Source: a virus. Taken from it: a DNA stretch of 28,111 nt. The stretch covers positions 1 to 28,111 of IMG/VR virus record IMGVR_UViG_3300025789_000119; one strand, 5' to 3'. Shown in pieces: positions 14,958 to 22,672 of this stretch. Made by a program: the position numbers and the translations under genes. The stretch's first letter is position 1, and the number at the start of each line of letters is the position of its first letter. The notes under the pieces are model-generated. The model did not search any database and was not told where the DNA came from. It saw only the letters and a program-made list of their open reading frames with translations.

Positions 14958-16697
14958 ATGAGTTGGAAAAAGTATTTTAGCCCTGTAGCTCAAAGCAGTC
15001 AGTTAAGCACAATTAGCGGGCTTAATAACGGCAACAGACCAGGCCCGGCAAGAAGTAATTACAGCAGTTATCTACCAGATGTTTACAGTGGTAGTCCAAA
15101 TCGTATTGAGCGTTATCAACAATATGAAGTAATGGATTCAGATCCTGAAGTCAATGCAGCTTTGGATATTCTTGCAGAATTTTGCACACAAAAATTAAAA
15201 GATTCAAAAAGTCCATTCAGTGTCAAATGGCGTCAACGTGCTACTAACGCTGAGATTAAGATTCTTAGCGAATACTTACAACAGTGGAATAGCCTACAAA
15301 AGTTTGACACACGCATATTCCGTATAGTACGTAATACATTCAAGTACGGCGACAGTTTCTTTATTAGAGATCCGGAAAATCAAAAATGGAATTATGTAGA
15401 TCCTAGCCAATTGATCAAAGTTATTGTTAACGAAAGCGAAGGCAAAAAGCCAGAACAGTTTGTGTTAAAAGATATTGCTCCTAATTTTGAAAATTTAGTA
15501 GCAACTATGATCACTCCTAATATCAATCCTAGAAATACCAATGGCGGCCCACAACCAGTTGGCGGATTTACTGGAAGCAGTAATCAAGCAGGAGCAGGTG
15601 GCGGAGGCAAAGGATCAAGTTCAACCAATCGTTTTGGTCTACAGCACACTGAAAACGCAATTAATTCAGAACATATTGTGCATTTGAGTTTGTCAGAAGG
15701 TCTTGATAACAACTATCCGTTTGGCAATAGTTTGTTAGAAAACATCTACAAAGTTTACAAACAAAAAGAATTATTAGAAGATGCCATTCTAATTTATCGT
15801 ATACAACGTGCTCCAGAGCGCAGAGTATTCCACATTGATGTGGGCAATATGCCCAGCCATTTGGCCATGGCATTCGTAGAACGTGTTAAAAACGAAATAC
15901 ATCAACGCCGTATTCCGTCACAAACAGGAGGCGGACAGAACGTCATAGACTCTGCATACAACCCTCTAAGCATTAACGAAGATTATTTCTTCCCTAAGAC
16001 AGCAGACGGCAAAGGATCAGACGTCACAATGCTAGAAGGCGGTAAGAATATTGGCGAAATTGATGATTTAAAGTACTTTACTAACAAGCTATTCCGCGGA
16101 TTACGTATACCAAGTAGCTATTTGCCAACAGGTCAAGATGACAGTCAAAGCAATTTCAATGACGGCCGTGTAGGTACTGCATACATTCAAGAACTGCGTT
16201 TTAACAAGTATTGCGAACGGTTGCAAGCACTGTTGACCAGCGTATTTGACGAAGAATTCAAGCTATATTTGAACAGTAAAGGCGTCAACATTGACCCTAA
16301 CTTGTTTGAATTAAACTTTAATCCGCCATTAAACTTTGCCAGCAGCAAGCAAGCTAGTATTGATGCTGAACGTATTAATACATTTAATACAATTCAAGCT
16401 ATTCCTTTTGTGTCAAAACGTTTTGCTCTCAAACGTTTCTTAGGTCTAACAGACGAAGAAGTAGCAGAAAACGAACGTGCATGGGCAGAAGAAAATGGCA
16501 AAGGTGAACCTACAACTACTGATGCCGCAGGCGAATTGCGTAGTGCAGGATTAAGTGCTGCCGGTATTGGTGGCGATCTAGACAGTGCAGGCGACATGAC
16601 AGCACCAGAAGATATGACTCCAGACGAAGGTGAAGCTGGCGGTTCACCTACAGCAACTCCAGCAACACCAGGCGGCGCTCCAGCACCTGCCGCATAA
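14958..16697 (+). CDS. gp20: Portal vertex protein gp20
   Basis: A 579-residue portal protein (T4 gp20 is 524). Typical portal segments are present: RYQQYEVMDSDPEVNAALDI near 51-70, FRIVRNTFKYGDSFFIRD near 120-137, and IYRIQRAPERRVFHIDVGN near 277-295. They continue with NEDYFFPKTADGKGSD and LKYFTNKLFRGLRIPSSYLP. The dodecameric ring is the DNA entry/exit channel and the point where head assembly begins. A Gly/Ser-rich insert lies at about 196-222 and an Ala/Pro/Gly-rich acidic tail of about 60 residues is added at the C-terminus. AAGGAT precedes the ATG, 10 bases after the tape-measure stop. Confidence 0.95.
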   Translation: MSWKKYFSPVAQSSQLSTISGLNNGNRPGPARSNYSSYLPDVYSGSPNRIERYQQYEVMDSDPEVNAALDILAEFCTQKLKDSKSPFSVKWRQRATNAEIKILSEYLQQWNSLQKFDTRIFRIVRNTFKYGDSFFIRDPENQKWNYVDPSQLIKVIVNESEGKKPEQFVLKDIAPNFENLVATMITPNINPRNTNGGPQPVGGFTGSSNQAGAGGGGKGSSSTNRFGLQHTENAINSEHIVHLSLSEGLDNNYPFGNSLLENIYKVYKQKELLEDAILIYRIQRAPERRVFHIDVGNMPSHLAMAFVERVKNEIHQRRIPSQTGGGQNVIDSAYNPLSINEDYFFPKTADGKGSDVTMLEGGKNIGEIDDLKYFTNKLFRGLRIPSSYLPTGQDDSQSNFNDGRVGTAYIQELRFNKYCERLQALLTSVFDEEFKLYLNSKGVNIDPNLFELNFNPPLNFASSKQASIDAERINTFNTIQAIPFVSKRFALKRFLGLTDEEVAENERAWAEENGKGEPTTTDAAGELRSAGLSAAGIGGDLDSAGDMTAPEDMTPDEGEAGGSPTATPATPGGAPAPAA

Positions 16698-16700
16698 ATA
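16694..16700 (+). promoter_or_regulatory. Late promoter motif overlapping the gp20 stop
   Basis: ATAAATA includes the TAA stop of gp20 and ends only 4 bases before the ATG of the next gene. By T4 geometry transcription would begin at about that ATG, implying a leaderless message or a motif that is not used. Confidence 0.45.
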
Positions 16701-16704
16701 CCAT

Positions 16705-16947
16705 ATGATACTTAGAGAATTGTTTTATATTGATGCCGATACTCGACATATTGCCAATGATTTGCGATATGAGCCTCGTCGAGACAACAGCCAATTGCAC
16801 AGAAGCGATACACGTAAAACTAGACTCACACTGAGACAAATTAGTGAGCTGAGGAAAAGCACTGAAGCTCATATACTTGAACAGGAAAGCGAACTGGACT
16901 TTATACATTCAATGTATGCCACACCGCCAGCAGCACCAGCCGGATAA
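16705..16947 (+). CDS. Small conserved head-region protein between gp20 and gp67 (80 aa)
   Basis: Begins MILRELFYIDADTRHIANDL and contains DTRKTRLTLRQISELRK and LEQESELDFIHSMY, a pattern I associate with the small ORF after the portal gene in aquatic T4-like phages. It is basic and helical in the middle with an Ala/Pro tail. T4 has gene 67 (80 aa) at this place, but the acidic core gene follows separately here, so function is left open. The ATG at 16705 is the only reasonable start, since the same frame upstream lies within gp20. No ribosome binding site is visible. The stop is followed at once by a strong terminator, isolating the gene between a promoter motif and a terminator. Confidence 0.75.
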   Translation: MILRELFYIDADTRHIANDLRYEPRRDNSQLHRSDTRKTRLTLRQISELRKSTEAHILEQESELDFIHSMYATPPAAPAG

Positions 16948-16950
16948 ATA
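16944..16950 (+). promoter_or_regulatory. ATAAATA motif at the stop of the 80-residue gene (possibly not functional)
   Basis: GGATAAATAAA contains the TAA stop and runs straight into the terminator hairpin at 16951. A transcript from here would start inside the hairpin. A better candidate for gp67 lies at 17010-17015. Confidence 0.25.
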
Positions 16951-16976
16951 AAAAACGGCCAAAACAGGCCGTTTTT
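16951..16976 (+). terminator. Strong intrinsic terminator after the small head-region gene
   Basis: AAAAACGGCC and GGCCGTTTTT form a 10-bp stem around an AAAACA loop, with the T-run as part of the stem. It would end the tape measure/portal transcript before gp67. The A/T symmetry means it could also act on the minus strand. Confidence 0.85.
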
Positions 16977-16984
16977 GGCCTATA

Positions 16985-17012
16985 TTACACTAGTTTCGTA
17001 ATATTAGTGTAA
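16985..17012. repeat. Inverted repeat upstream of gp67
   Basis: TTACACTA and TAGTGTAA are perfect 8-base arms around a 12-base spacer. The inner ACACTA/TAGTGT arms are identical to those of the 14-base palindrome at 8056-8069. It overlaps the candidate late promoter at 17010. Confidence 0.55.
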
Positions 17013-17015
17013 ATA
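17010..17015 (+). promoter_or_regulatory. Candidate late promoter for gp67-gp21-gp22-gp23
   Basis: GTGTAAATAATAC carries TAAATA 44 bases before the gp67 ATG and after the terminator at 16951-16976, where a new promoter is needed. It is a partial match (the leading AT is GT). Confidence 0.45.
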
Positions 17016-17059
17016 ATACACAGCCTTGTAATACTATATACAATCACAGGAGAACAAAC

Positions 17060-17920
17060 ATGACTGATCGCGCTCAATTTGAAGCAATGCTTGAGGCCTT
17101 AATTAACGAAGACCACGATGCAGCTAAAGAAATTTTTCACAACATCGTTGTTGGAAAATCACGTGAAATTTACGAAGAATTATTAGCTGAAGATTTCAGC
17201 CCAGAAGAAGCTAATCGTGCCGCTGGCGGCCACCATCAAGCTGAAAGTATGGAAGAAGAAGGTGCCGAAGAAGAAGGCATGGAAGAAGACATGGAAGAAG
17301 AAGGTGCCGAAGAAGAAGGTGCCGAAGAAGAGTCTGACGACAGCGAAGAAGATGAATTCGGCGGTGAAGATGACAGTGAAGAAGATGATGCAGATGAATT
17401 CGGCGGCGATGAAGAAGGCGGCGAAGACATGGAAGATCGCGTAATGGATCTAGAAGATGCATTGGAAGACCTAAAAGCAGAATTTGAAATGTTGCTAAAA
17501 GGCGAAGAACACGAAGAAGAAAACGAGCCAGGAATCCACGGTGCTGGCATGCCAATGCATGACATTGAAGGCGGCATGGAAGACGAAGGTATGCCAATGA
17601 TGGAATACTACAAGAAAGTATCTGTTAGCCATGGTGACAACGGTCAAAACACCAAGTCAACTATTGACAACATGAGAAACGACATGGGCGGTTCTGCAAA
17701 GAACATTGCACAAAGTTTTTCAACAGAAAAAGGCGGCACACAAGGTGGCTTGGCAGCTCCAACAACAAAACCATTGATTGGTGATGTTATGAACAGCCCA
17801 AAAGCCAATGCTGGTAAAACTGCTTTTAAGAAAACAGAACCAGGTCATGGTGCTGAGAAGAAAGGCAAAGGCGAAAGTAACGTTGATAAGAAAAGTCTTA
17901 TCGGCGGAAAGATTCGTTAA
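17060..17920 (+). CDS. gp67: Acidic prohead core protein, gp67-like (286 aa)
   Basis: The N-terminus (FEAMLEALINEDHDAAKEIF, then IVVGKSREIYEELLAED) matches the helical start of T4-type gp67. Residues about 63-133 are almost pure Glu/Asp/Gly, built on a repeated GAEEEG/MEEE unit. A Met/Gly-rich segment and a Lys-rich C-terminus (KKTEPGHGAEKKGKGESNV) follow. T4 gp67 (80 aa) is an internal scaffold component, essential for correct head shape and cut by gp21; this one is much longer. The charge reversal from acidic middle to basic tail is notable. AGGAG lies 9 bases before the ATG. The position between gp20 and gp21 supports the call. Confidence 0.75.
   Translation: MTDRAQFEAMLEALINEDHDAAKEIFHNIVVGKSREIYEELLAEDFSPEEANRAAGGHHQAESMEEEGAEEEGMEEDMEEEGAEEEGAEEESDDSEEDEFGGEDDSEEDDADEFGGDEEGGEDMEDRVMDLEDALEDLKAEFEMLLKGEEHEEENEPGIHGAGMPMHDIEGGMEDEGMPMMEYYKKVSVSHGDNGQNTKSTIDNMRNDMGGSAKNIAQSFSTEKGGTQGGLAAPTTKPLIGDVMNSPKANAGKTAFKKTEPGHGAEKKGKGESNVDKKSLIGGKIR
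17249..17332 (+). repeat. Acidic tandem repeat within gp67
   Basis: Imperfect 15-base units GGTGCCGAAGAAGAA and relatives code GAEEE and MEEEG. The unit is repeated about five times with a variant (ATGGAAGAAGAC), typical of a slippage-prone tract whose length may vary between isolates. Confidence 0.7.
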
Positions 17921-17941
17921 TAGATAAAGACATTGAAAAAT

Positions 17942-18568
17942 ATGTTATACCTCCGAGAGAATCTCAGTTTCAACGAAGCAAAAATGATCGTTGAATCTGA
18001 TGACAAAGATGGGAAAAACTTATACATGTCTGGGATTTGCATCCAGGGCGGTATACGTAACGCTAACCAGCGTGTTTACCCTGTTAATGAGATTGGCAAG
18101 GCTGTTAAGACCCTTAACGATCAGATTCAGAACGGTTATTCAGTTCTCGGAGAAGTGGATCATCCAGATGATCTAAAAATTAACCTGGACCGTGTGAGTC
18201 ACATGATAGTTAATATGTGGATGGACGGTCCTAACGGTTACGGGAAGTTGAAAATACTTCCAACACCAATGGGACAACTAATCAAGACAATGCTGGAAAG
18301 CGGAGTCAAGTTAGGTGTTTCAAGTCGCGGATCCGGGAACGTTAGTGATAACGGTTCCGGTGAAGTATCGGATTTTGAGATTATCACAGTAGATATGGTA
18401 GCTCAACCTAGTGCTCCTGGAGCGTATCCTACACCAATTTATGAACACTTGATGAATAATCGCGGTGGATTCAATGCCTTGCGTATAGCGCAAGAGGTGA
18501 AGGGCGATCCTAAAGCACAGAAATATCTCAAAGAGAGCTTATTGAATATAATAAGCAAACTCCAATAA
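17942..18568 (+). CDS. gp21: Prohead core protease gp21
   Basis: A prohead serine protease of the assemblin-like fold. The start region MLYLRENLSFNEAKMIVES is followed by NQRVYPVNEIG. The probable catalytic His lies in LGEVDHPDD (H74) and the probable Ser in LGVSSRGSG (S127/S128), with a conserved VDMVAQPSAPGAY further on. After head assembly gp21 cleaves gp22, gp67 and gp23 at L/I-x-E sites and then digests itself. I chose ATG 17942 because related proteins begin M-L-x-x-R-E; a TTG at 17933 would add three residues, and neither has a clear ribosome binding site. The gene follows gp67 by 21 bases and precedes gp22, as in T4. Confidence 0.92.
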   Translation: MLYLRENLSFNEAKMIVESDDKDGKNLYMSGICIQGGIRNANQRVYPVNEIGKAVKTLNDQIQNGYSVLGEVDHPDDLKINLDRVSHMIVNMWMDGPNGYGKLKILPTPMGQLIKTMLESGVKLGVSSRGSGNVSDNGSGEVSDFEIITVDMVAQPSAPGAYPTPIYEHLMNNRGGFNALRIAQEVKGDPKAQKYLKESLLNIISKLQ

Positions 18569-18581
18569 CAAGGAGAATCAC

Positions 18582-19676
18582 ATGTTGGATGCGCTAAAAT
18601 CGTTATTTGAAAGCAATGTGATTTCTGAAGAGATCCAAGAGTCAATTCAAGCAGCTTGGGATTCAAAAATAAATGAAGCCCGTGAACAAGTTGCTGAACA
18701 ACTACGCGAAGAATTCGCACAAAAATACGAACACGACAAAAACACAATGATTGAAGCTGTTGATCGCATGATCAGCGAGCAACTTTCTTCTGAAATTGTT
18801 GAGTTTGCCGATGACCGTCGTCAGTTAGCTGAAATGAAAGTTAAGCTAGCCAAGGAAAAGAAGAAGACAGCTGAAGTAATGAAGGAATTTGTTACACGTC
18901 AGTTAGCTACTGAAGTCCGTGAATTACACGAAGATCAAGTTGTAATGGCAAGCAAGTTCGGAAAGTTGGAACAATTCGTAGTTGAGGCTCTAGCTCAAGA
19001 AATTACAGAGTTCTTCAAGGACAAACAAGACCTAGCAGAAACTAAGGTACGCCTAGTTCGTGAAGGTCGCAATGAAATCAAGAAGGTAAAACAAGAGTTT
19101 GTAACTCGTGCTGCTAAGATGGTTGAATCAGTTGTGACTCAGAATTTAAATTCTGAAATCCATGCACTGAAAGAAGACATCGAAGCAGCTCGTCGTGCAG
19201 ATTTTGGTCGTAAGTTATTCGAAGCTTTTGCTGCTGAATACTCGACCAGCTACCTAAATGAAAAATCGGAAACAGCAAAATTACTCAAGGTCATAGACTT
19301 GAAAGATTTGGCAATGAAGGAAGCAGCGCAAGCTGTTGTCAAAGCTGAACAAATCCTAGAAAGTAAAGAATCTGAAATCCGTACTCTTAAAGAGAGTCAA
19401 GAAAGAAAAGAAATCATGAGTCAATTACTAAGTCCACTTAACAGTGAACAACGTGAAATCATGAGCGAATTAATGGAGAGCGTAAAGACTACTAAGTTGA
19501 ACGAAAGTTTTGACAAGTATCTTCCAGCCGTAATAGCTGGCAAAGCTCCGCAGAAGAAACAGGCACTAGTAGAGGCTAAAGAAATAACCGGAAATAAAAT
19601 TTCCAACAACCCACGTAGCAGCGAGATGGATTCGAATATTATCGATATCAGAAAGCTCGCAGGACTAAAAATTTAA
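18582..19676 (+). CDS. gp22: Prohead scaffolding core protein gp22
   Basis: A 364-residue, highly charged coiled-coil protein, longer than T4 gp22 (269). It contains two related units, about 72-115 and 141-184. Each reads I-x-EF-x-x-D followed by LAE-x-KV-x-L and EFVTR. A segment LFEAFAAEYSTSYLNE (about 212-227) is like the conserved gp22 C-proximal region. The scaffold fills the prohead, is degraded by gp21 and leaves before DNA packaging. A strong AAGGAG precedes the ATG. It sits between gp21 and gp23 with short gaps, in T4 order. Confidence 0.92.
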   Translation: MLDALKSLFESNVISEEIQESIQAAWDSKINEAREQVAEQLREEFAQKYEHDKNTMIEAVDRMISEQLSSEIVEFADDRRQLAEMKVKLAKEKKKTAEVMKEFVTRQLATEVRELHEDQVVMASKFGKLEQFVVEALAQEITEFFKDKQDLAETKVRLVREGRNEIKKVKQEFVTRAAKMVESVVTQNLNSEIHALKEDIEAARRADFGRKLFEAFAAEYSTSYLNEKSETAKLLKVIDLKDLAMKEAAQAVVKAEQILESKESEIRTLKESQERKEIMSQLLSPLNSEQREIMSELMESVKTTKLNESFDKYLPAVIAGKAPQKKQALVEAKEITGNKISNNPRSSEMDSNIIDIRKLAGLKI

Positions 19677-19687
19677 GGAGAATTTAA

Positions 19688-20863
19688 ATGTCAGAACTAC
19701 TTAATGGACGTTGGGCAGAAACAAAAGAAGCCCTATTAGAAGGCTTACAAGGCACTAAAAAATCAGTAATGGGTGTGACCCTTGAGAATACTCGCAAGTA
19801 TTTGATGGAATCTCCAACTGCTGGTGCTACTTCTGCTGGCAACGTTGCAACTTTAAACCGCGTGATTCTTCCAGTAATCCGTCGTGTTATGCCAACCGTT
19901 ATCGCTAACGAGTTGGTTGGTGTACAACCAATGACTGGCCCAGTCGGCCAAATTCACACATTGCGTGTGCGTTATGCAGACTCATCAAGCGGTGCTAATG
20001 TACTAGCTGGTGAAGAGGCACTAAGCCCATTCAAGATTGCGGCTGCTTACTCTGGTAACCAACAAGACGCAGTTGCTAAAGCAGCTACTACAGCTTCTTT
20101 AGAAGGTCAAGCTGGTAACAGAATGAGCATTCAAATCTTGAAACAAACAGTTGAAGCTAAGACACGTAAATTGTCTGCTCGCTGGACATTTGAAGCTGCT
20201 CAAGACGCTCAAGCTCAACAAGGTATCGACGTTGAAGCTGAAGTTATGGCTGCTTTAGCTCAAGAAATCACAGCTGAAATCGACCAAGAAATTATCGCTT
20301 CGTTGACTTCATTAGCTGGTACAGCTACACAAACTTATGACCAAGCTGCCGTTAGCGGTACAGCTACATTCGTTGGTGATGAGCATGCCGCTTTAGCTGT
20401 TCAGATCAATCGCGTAAGCAACTTGATCGCTCAACGTACACGTCGTGGTGCTGGTAACTACGCTGTTGTTAGTCCATTCACATTGACTATCCTTCAGTCT
20501 GCTACAACTTCAGCATTTGCACGTACAACAGAAGGTACATTCGAAGCTCCAACAAATACAAAATTCGTTGGTACATTGAACGGTGCTATGAAGATTTATG
20601 TTAACAGCTATTCATATGACAATGCTCCAGTTCTAATTGGATACAAAGGCTCAAGCGAGAGCGATGCTCCTGCTTTCTATTGCCCATATATTCCATTGAT
20701 GAGCAGTGGTGTTGTATTGGATCCATCAACATTTGAACCAGTCGTATCATTCATGACACGTTATGGTTATGTTGAGTTGTCAAATACAGCTTCTTCTCTA
20801 GGTAACGCAGCTGACTATCTAGGTCTAGTTGCTATTACTAACGGTAACGTCAAGTTCAGCTAA
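19688..20863 (+). CDS. gp23: Major capsid protein gp23
   Basis: A 391-residue HK97-fold major capsid protein of T4 type. Key segments are LNRVILPVIRRVMPTVIANE (55-74), LVGVQPMTGPVGQIHTLRVR (75-94), EAAQDAQAQQGIDVEAEVMA and IDQEIIASL. A likely gp21 cleavage site is L39-M40-E41 (YLME/SPTAG), which would remove the N-terminal delta domain. It is clearly shorter than T4 gp23 (521), consistent with absence of the insertion domain. AAGGAG lies 7 bases before the ATG. A strong terminator follows at 20894, as expected for the most abundantly made virion protein. Confidence 0.95.
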   Translation: MSELLNGRWAETKEALLEGLQGTKKSVMGVTLENTRKYLMESPTAGATSAGNVATLNRVILPVIRRVMPTVIANELVGVQPMTGPVGQIHTLRVRYADSSSGANVLAGEEALSPFKIAAAYSGNQQDAVAKAATTASLEGQAGNRMSIQILKQTVEAKTRKLSARWTFEAAQDAQAQQGIDVEAEVMAALAQEITAEIDQEIIASLTSLAGTATQTYDQAAVSGTATFVGDEHAALAVQINRVSNLIAQRTRRGAGNYAVVSPFTLTILQSATTSAFARTTEGTFEAPTNTKFVGTLNGAMKIYVNSYSYDNAPVLIGYKGSSESDAPAFYCPYIPLMSSGVVLDPSTFEPVVSFMTRYGYVELSNTASSLGNAADYLGLVAITNGNVKFS

Positions 20864-20893
20864 TTCAAACCTAAACAGTTTATTAGTAAAAAT

Positions 20894-20917
20894 AAAAAGG
20901 ACCTTCGGGTCCTTTTT
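20894..20917 (+). terminator. Strong intrinsic terminator after gp23
   Basis: AAAAAGGACC and GGTCCTTTTT form a 10-bp stem closed by the stable TTCG tetraloop, 31 bases after the gp23 stop. It marks the end of the head operon. Confidence 0.95.
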
Positions 20918-20924
20918 GTTTGGG

Positions 20925-20930
20925 TAAATA
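20925..20930 (+). promoter_or_regulatory. Candidate late promoter directly before the 195-residue gene
   Basis: GGGTAAATATATG: TAAATA ends 1 base before the ATG at 20932. It follows the gp23 terminator, so a promoter is needed here, but the predicted start falls inside the initiation codons. Confidence 0.45.
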
Positions 20931-20931
20931 T

Positions 20932-21519
20932 ATGATGCCTACAACTATATTTTATTCTCCGACTAGTATACAACAAATAAGTTCTGTTGAAGAAGCTACT
21001 GGACGTCCTAGTATTCCTTGGACACACAGCGAACTAGTTATTAGTAAAGATAGCTATGCTGTATCGCAACAACCTTTATATTGTATTAGCGGATTATGGA
21101 TGGAAAAATTTCGTAGTAAAACTAATGCATTATGGTGTACTGGTTTTAATATTCCCAATGTTAATTCTGCAATATTAGGCATAGAATTTCAATTAAACAT
21201 ACAACGTGCCGGACGTATACAAGACTTAATAATTCAATTAACTAAAGACGGTTTGACACTTGCAGGGGAAAATCGCGCAAGCGAAATTAATTCTGTTCAA
21301 ACAGATATGAATACTGGAGATTTTACTACTCCGCTACACCCAGTCGGTGATTTCAATGTATACGGTAGTAGTACAGATTTATGGGGCGATACTTGGACTA
21401 GCACAGAAATATCTAGTTCAACGTTTGGAATTGTTATTAGTTTTCAAAGTAATCCGATAATTCCTCATAGAGACTTAGCTTATGTTGACCAAGTAGCTTT
21501 AAGAATCACCTACGCATAA
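20932..21519 (+). CDS. Virion structural protein of unknown role (195 aa)
   Basis: Beta-rich protein beginning MMPTTIFYSPTSIQQI; the ATG at 20932 (or 20935) is preferred over a TTG at 20920. Motifs: ILGIEFQLNIQRAGRIQDLI, DLWGDTWTSTEI, then FGIVISF and a last strand VDQVALRITYA. The W-G-x-x-W and C-terminal V-D-x-V-x-L-R-I-x-Y pattern is typical of jelly-roll-like domains in phage capsid-decorating, neck or fibre proteins. No ribosome binding site is visible and the late motif almost touches the ATG. Its place after gp23 suggests a head or neck accessory role, which is inference. Confidence 0.75.
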   Translation: MMPTTIFYSPTSIQQISSVEEATGRPSIPWTHSELVISKDSYAVSQQPLYCISGLWMEKFRSKTNALWCTGFNIPNVNSAILGIEFQLNIQRAGRIQDLIIQLTKDGLTLAGENRASEINSVQTDMNTGDFTTPLHPVGDFNVYGSSTDLWGDTWTSTEISSSTFGIVISFQSNPIIPHRDLAYVDQVALRITYA

Positions 21520-21522
21520 ATA
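21516..21522 (+). promoter_or_regulatory. Late promoter motif for the structural gene block
   Basis: GCATAAATACA overlaps the TAA stop of the preceding gene. The predicted start near 21528 gives an approximately 83-base leader with several hairpins before the ATG at 21611. Confidence 0.6.
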
Positions 21523-21531
21523 CATAGTACG

Positions 21532-21588
21532 ATCCACATAGGGTGGATTTTATGCGGAAATCCAACCGCGTACGGCCTAGAACGCCGT
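21532..21588 (+). promoter_or_regulatory. Structured mRNA leader with mutually exclusive hairpins
   Basis: Hairpin 1 is ATCCAC (21532-21537) with GTGGAT (21543-21548). Hairpin 2 is TGGATTT (21544-21550) with AAATCCA (21558-21564). They share TGGAT, so only one can form. A third hairpin pairs ACGGC (21572-21576) with GCCGT (21584-21588). The strong AAGGAG of the next gene lies just after. This could tune translation or stabilise the message. No ligand-binding class is recognised. Confidence 0.4.
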
Positions 21589-21610
21589 GTTTTCATAAGG
21601 AGAAAATAAA

Positions 21611-22657
21611 ATGGGACGTCCTCTAAATAAGAAATATTTTGGTAATCGTAACGTCGGATCTGATGGAACATTCGCATCAGGTGCTACTTTGTCTAATACC
21701 AGCGCAGAAATTGGTGGTAAGAGCATCTCCAGTTTCAACATTACAAACCGTGGTTCATGGTTATCAAACAACGTAAGTCCAAATGTGCCTGTACTAGGTT
21801 TGGCAGTACCAGCTCCACAAATTGCTGATGGTATCCAAGCAACTTGGTCAGTGACTTATTGTATTGACACAGTAACAACTAATGCTGGAAAAACAGGATT
21901 GGTAACTGGCGATACTTATACAAGCTCAATATTCCCAGGATCAATAATCACTGTTGGCGACCTAAGCGGAGCAAATGCTTTGTTTACAGTTACTAATGCC
22001 GGTAGCACTGGTAACATTCCACTTGATACAACAACAGTTAGTATTACTCAATTAACTGGTACAGGGGCTGCTACTTCTTTTACTGTTGATATTCATACAA
22101 AATTAGCCACAGCCAATATTAACAATGTGGGTTCTGGTTATACAGAAGAACAAGTGTTTACTATTACATTAGCAAACGGTGCTACAGGTACTCCTCCAAC
22201 AATCAGTATTGTACTAACACAACCAGATCCAACACAGGCTGCAGGTAGCGTTGGTGATCGTGAGCCAGCTATTATTGCTTATGCTTGGTTAAGCGGTGCG
22301 CCAGCAGAAGTTGATATCGTTCGTCAAGTGTCAACAGATCGTTATCGTATAAACAAAAATGGCGAGTATACACGCACAGGCGCACACACTGGTAAACTAA
22401 AAGAAACTGGTTTAGTAAGCGGAACATTTACTGGTAATGAAGGCGCAGAAATGAATATCTGGGCATTTGATGCAAGCGGCAATTCATATCTTGTTAAGAA
22501 ATTAACAGCTCGCAAGGCAGTAGTTTATCCAGTTGCTTGTGCTCGTTTAAACAAGTCTGCTGGTTCAATATTTGCTGCAGGCACAGCAGTTCCTTGGAAA
22601 TTCTTCCCAGGACAAGCAAACGCTAGTGCAGGTTACGTGAAGATTGAAAACGCTTAA
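21611..22657 (+). CDS. Virion structural protein with MGRPLNKKYFG start (348 aa)
   Basis: Starts MGRPLNKKYFGNRNVGSDG, a leader I associate with structural proteins of aquatic T4-like phages. The middle is Thr/Gly/Asn-rich beta repeats (TVTNAGSTGNIPLDTTTVSI, NNVGSGYTEEQVFTITLANG), while the C-terminal half is a more compact domain (DIVRQVSTDRYRINKNG through the final VKIENA). It is probably a capsid- or tail-decorating protein; the precise location in the virion is unknown. It has the strong ribosome binding site AAGGAG and a structured leader with its own late promoter, suggesting high late expression. It heads a run of fibre-like genes. Confidence 0.8.
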   Translation: MGRPLNKKYFGNRNVGSDGTFASGATLSNTSAEIGGKSISSFNITNRGSWLSNNVSPNVPVLGLAVPAPQIADGIQATWSVTYCIDTVTTNAGKTGLVTGDTYTSSIFPGSIITVGDLSGANALFTVTNAGSTGNIPLDTTTVSITQLTGTGAATSFTVDIHTKLATANINNVGSGYTEEQVFTITLANGATGTPPTISIVLTQPDPTQAAGSVGDREPAIIAYAWLSGAPAEVDIVRQVSTDRYRINKNGEYTRTGAHTGKLKETGLVSGTFTGNEGAEMNIWAFDASGNSYLVKKLTARKAVVYPVACARLNKSAGSIFAAGTAVPWKFFPGQANASAGYVKIENA

Positions 22658-22672
22658 TAGTTAAGGACTAAG

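Noticed and set aside
16630-16704. Upstream extension of the 80-residue head-region gene into gp20
   Set aside because: The added residues are Gln/His-rich out-of-frame reading of the gp20 tail; the ATG at 16705 gives the recognisable protein start.
17249-17332. CRISPR-like repeat
   Set aside because: The repeated units are contiguous codons for an acidic protein segment without spacers.
17211-17597. Long minus-strand open frames opposite gp67
   Set aside because: They come from the Glu/Asp codon repeat read backwards (Leu/Arg/His- or Ser-rich), with no start signals.
20920-20931. TTG start four codons upstream for the 195-residue gene
   Set aside because: It lies on the terminator edge and late promoter motif; the double ATG at 20932/20935 is better.
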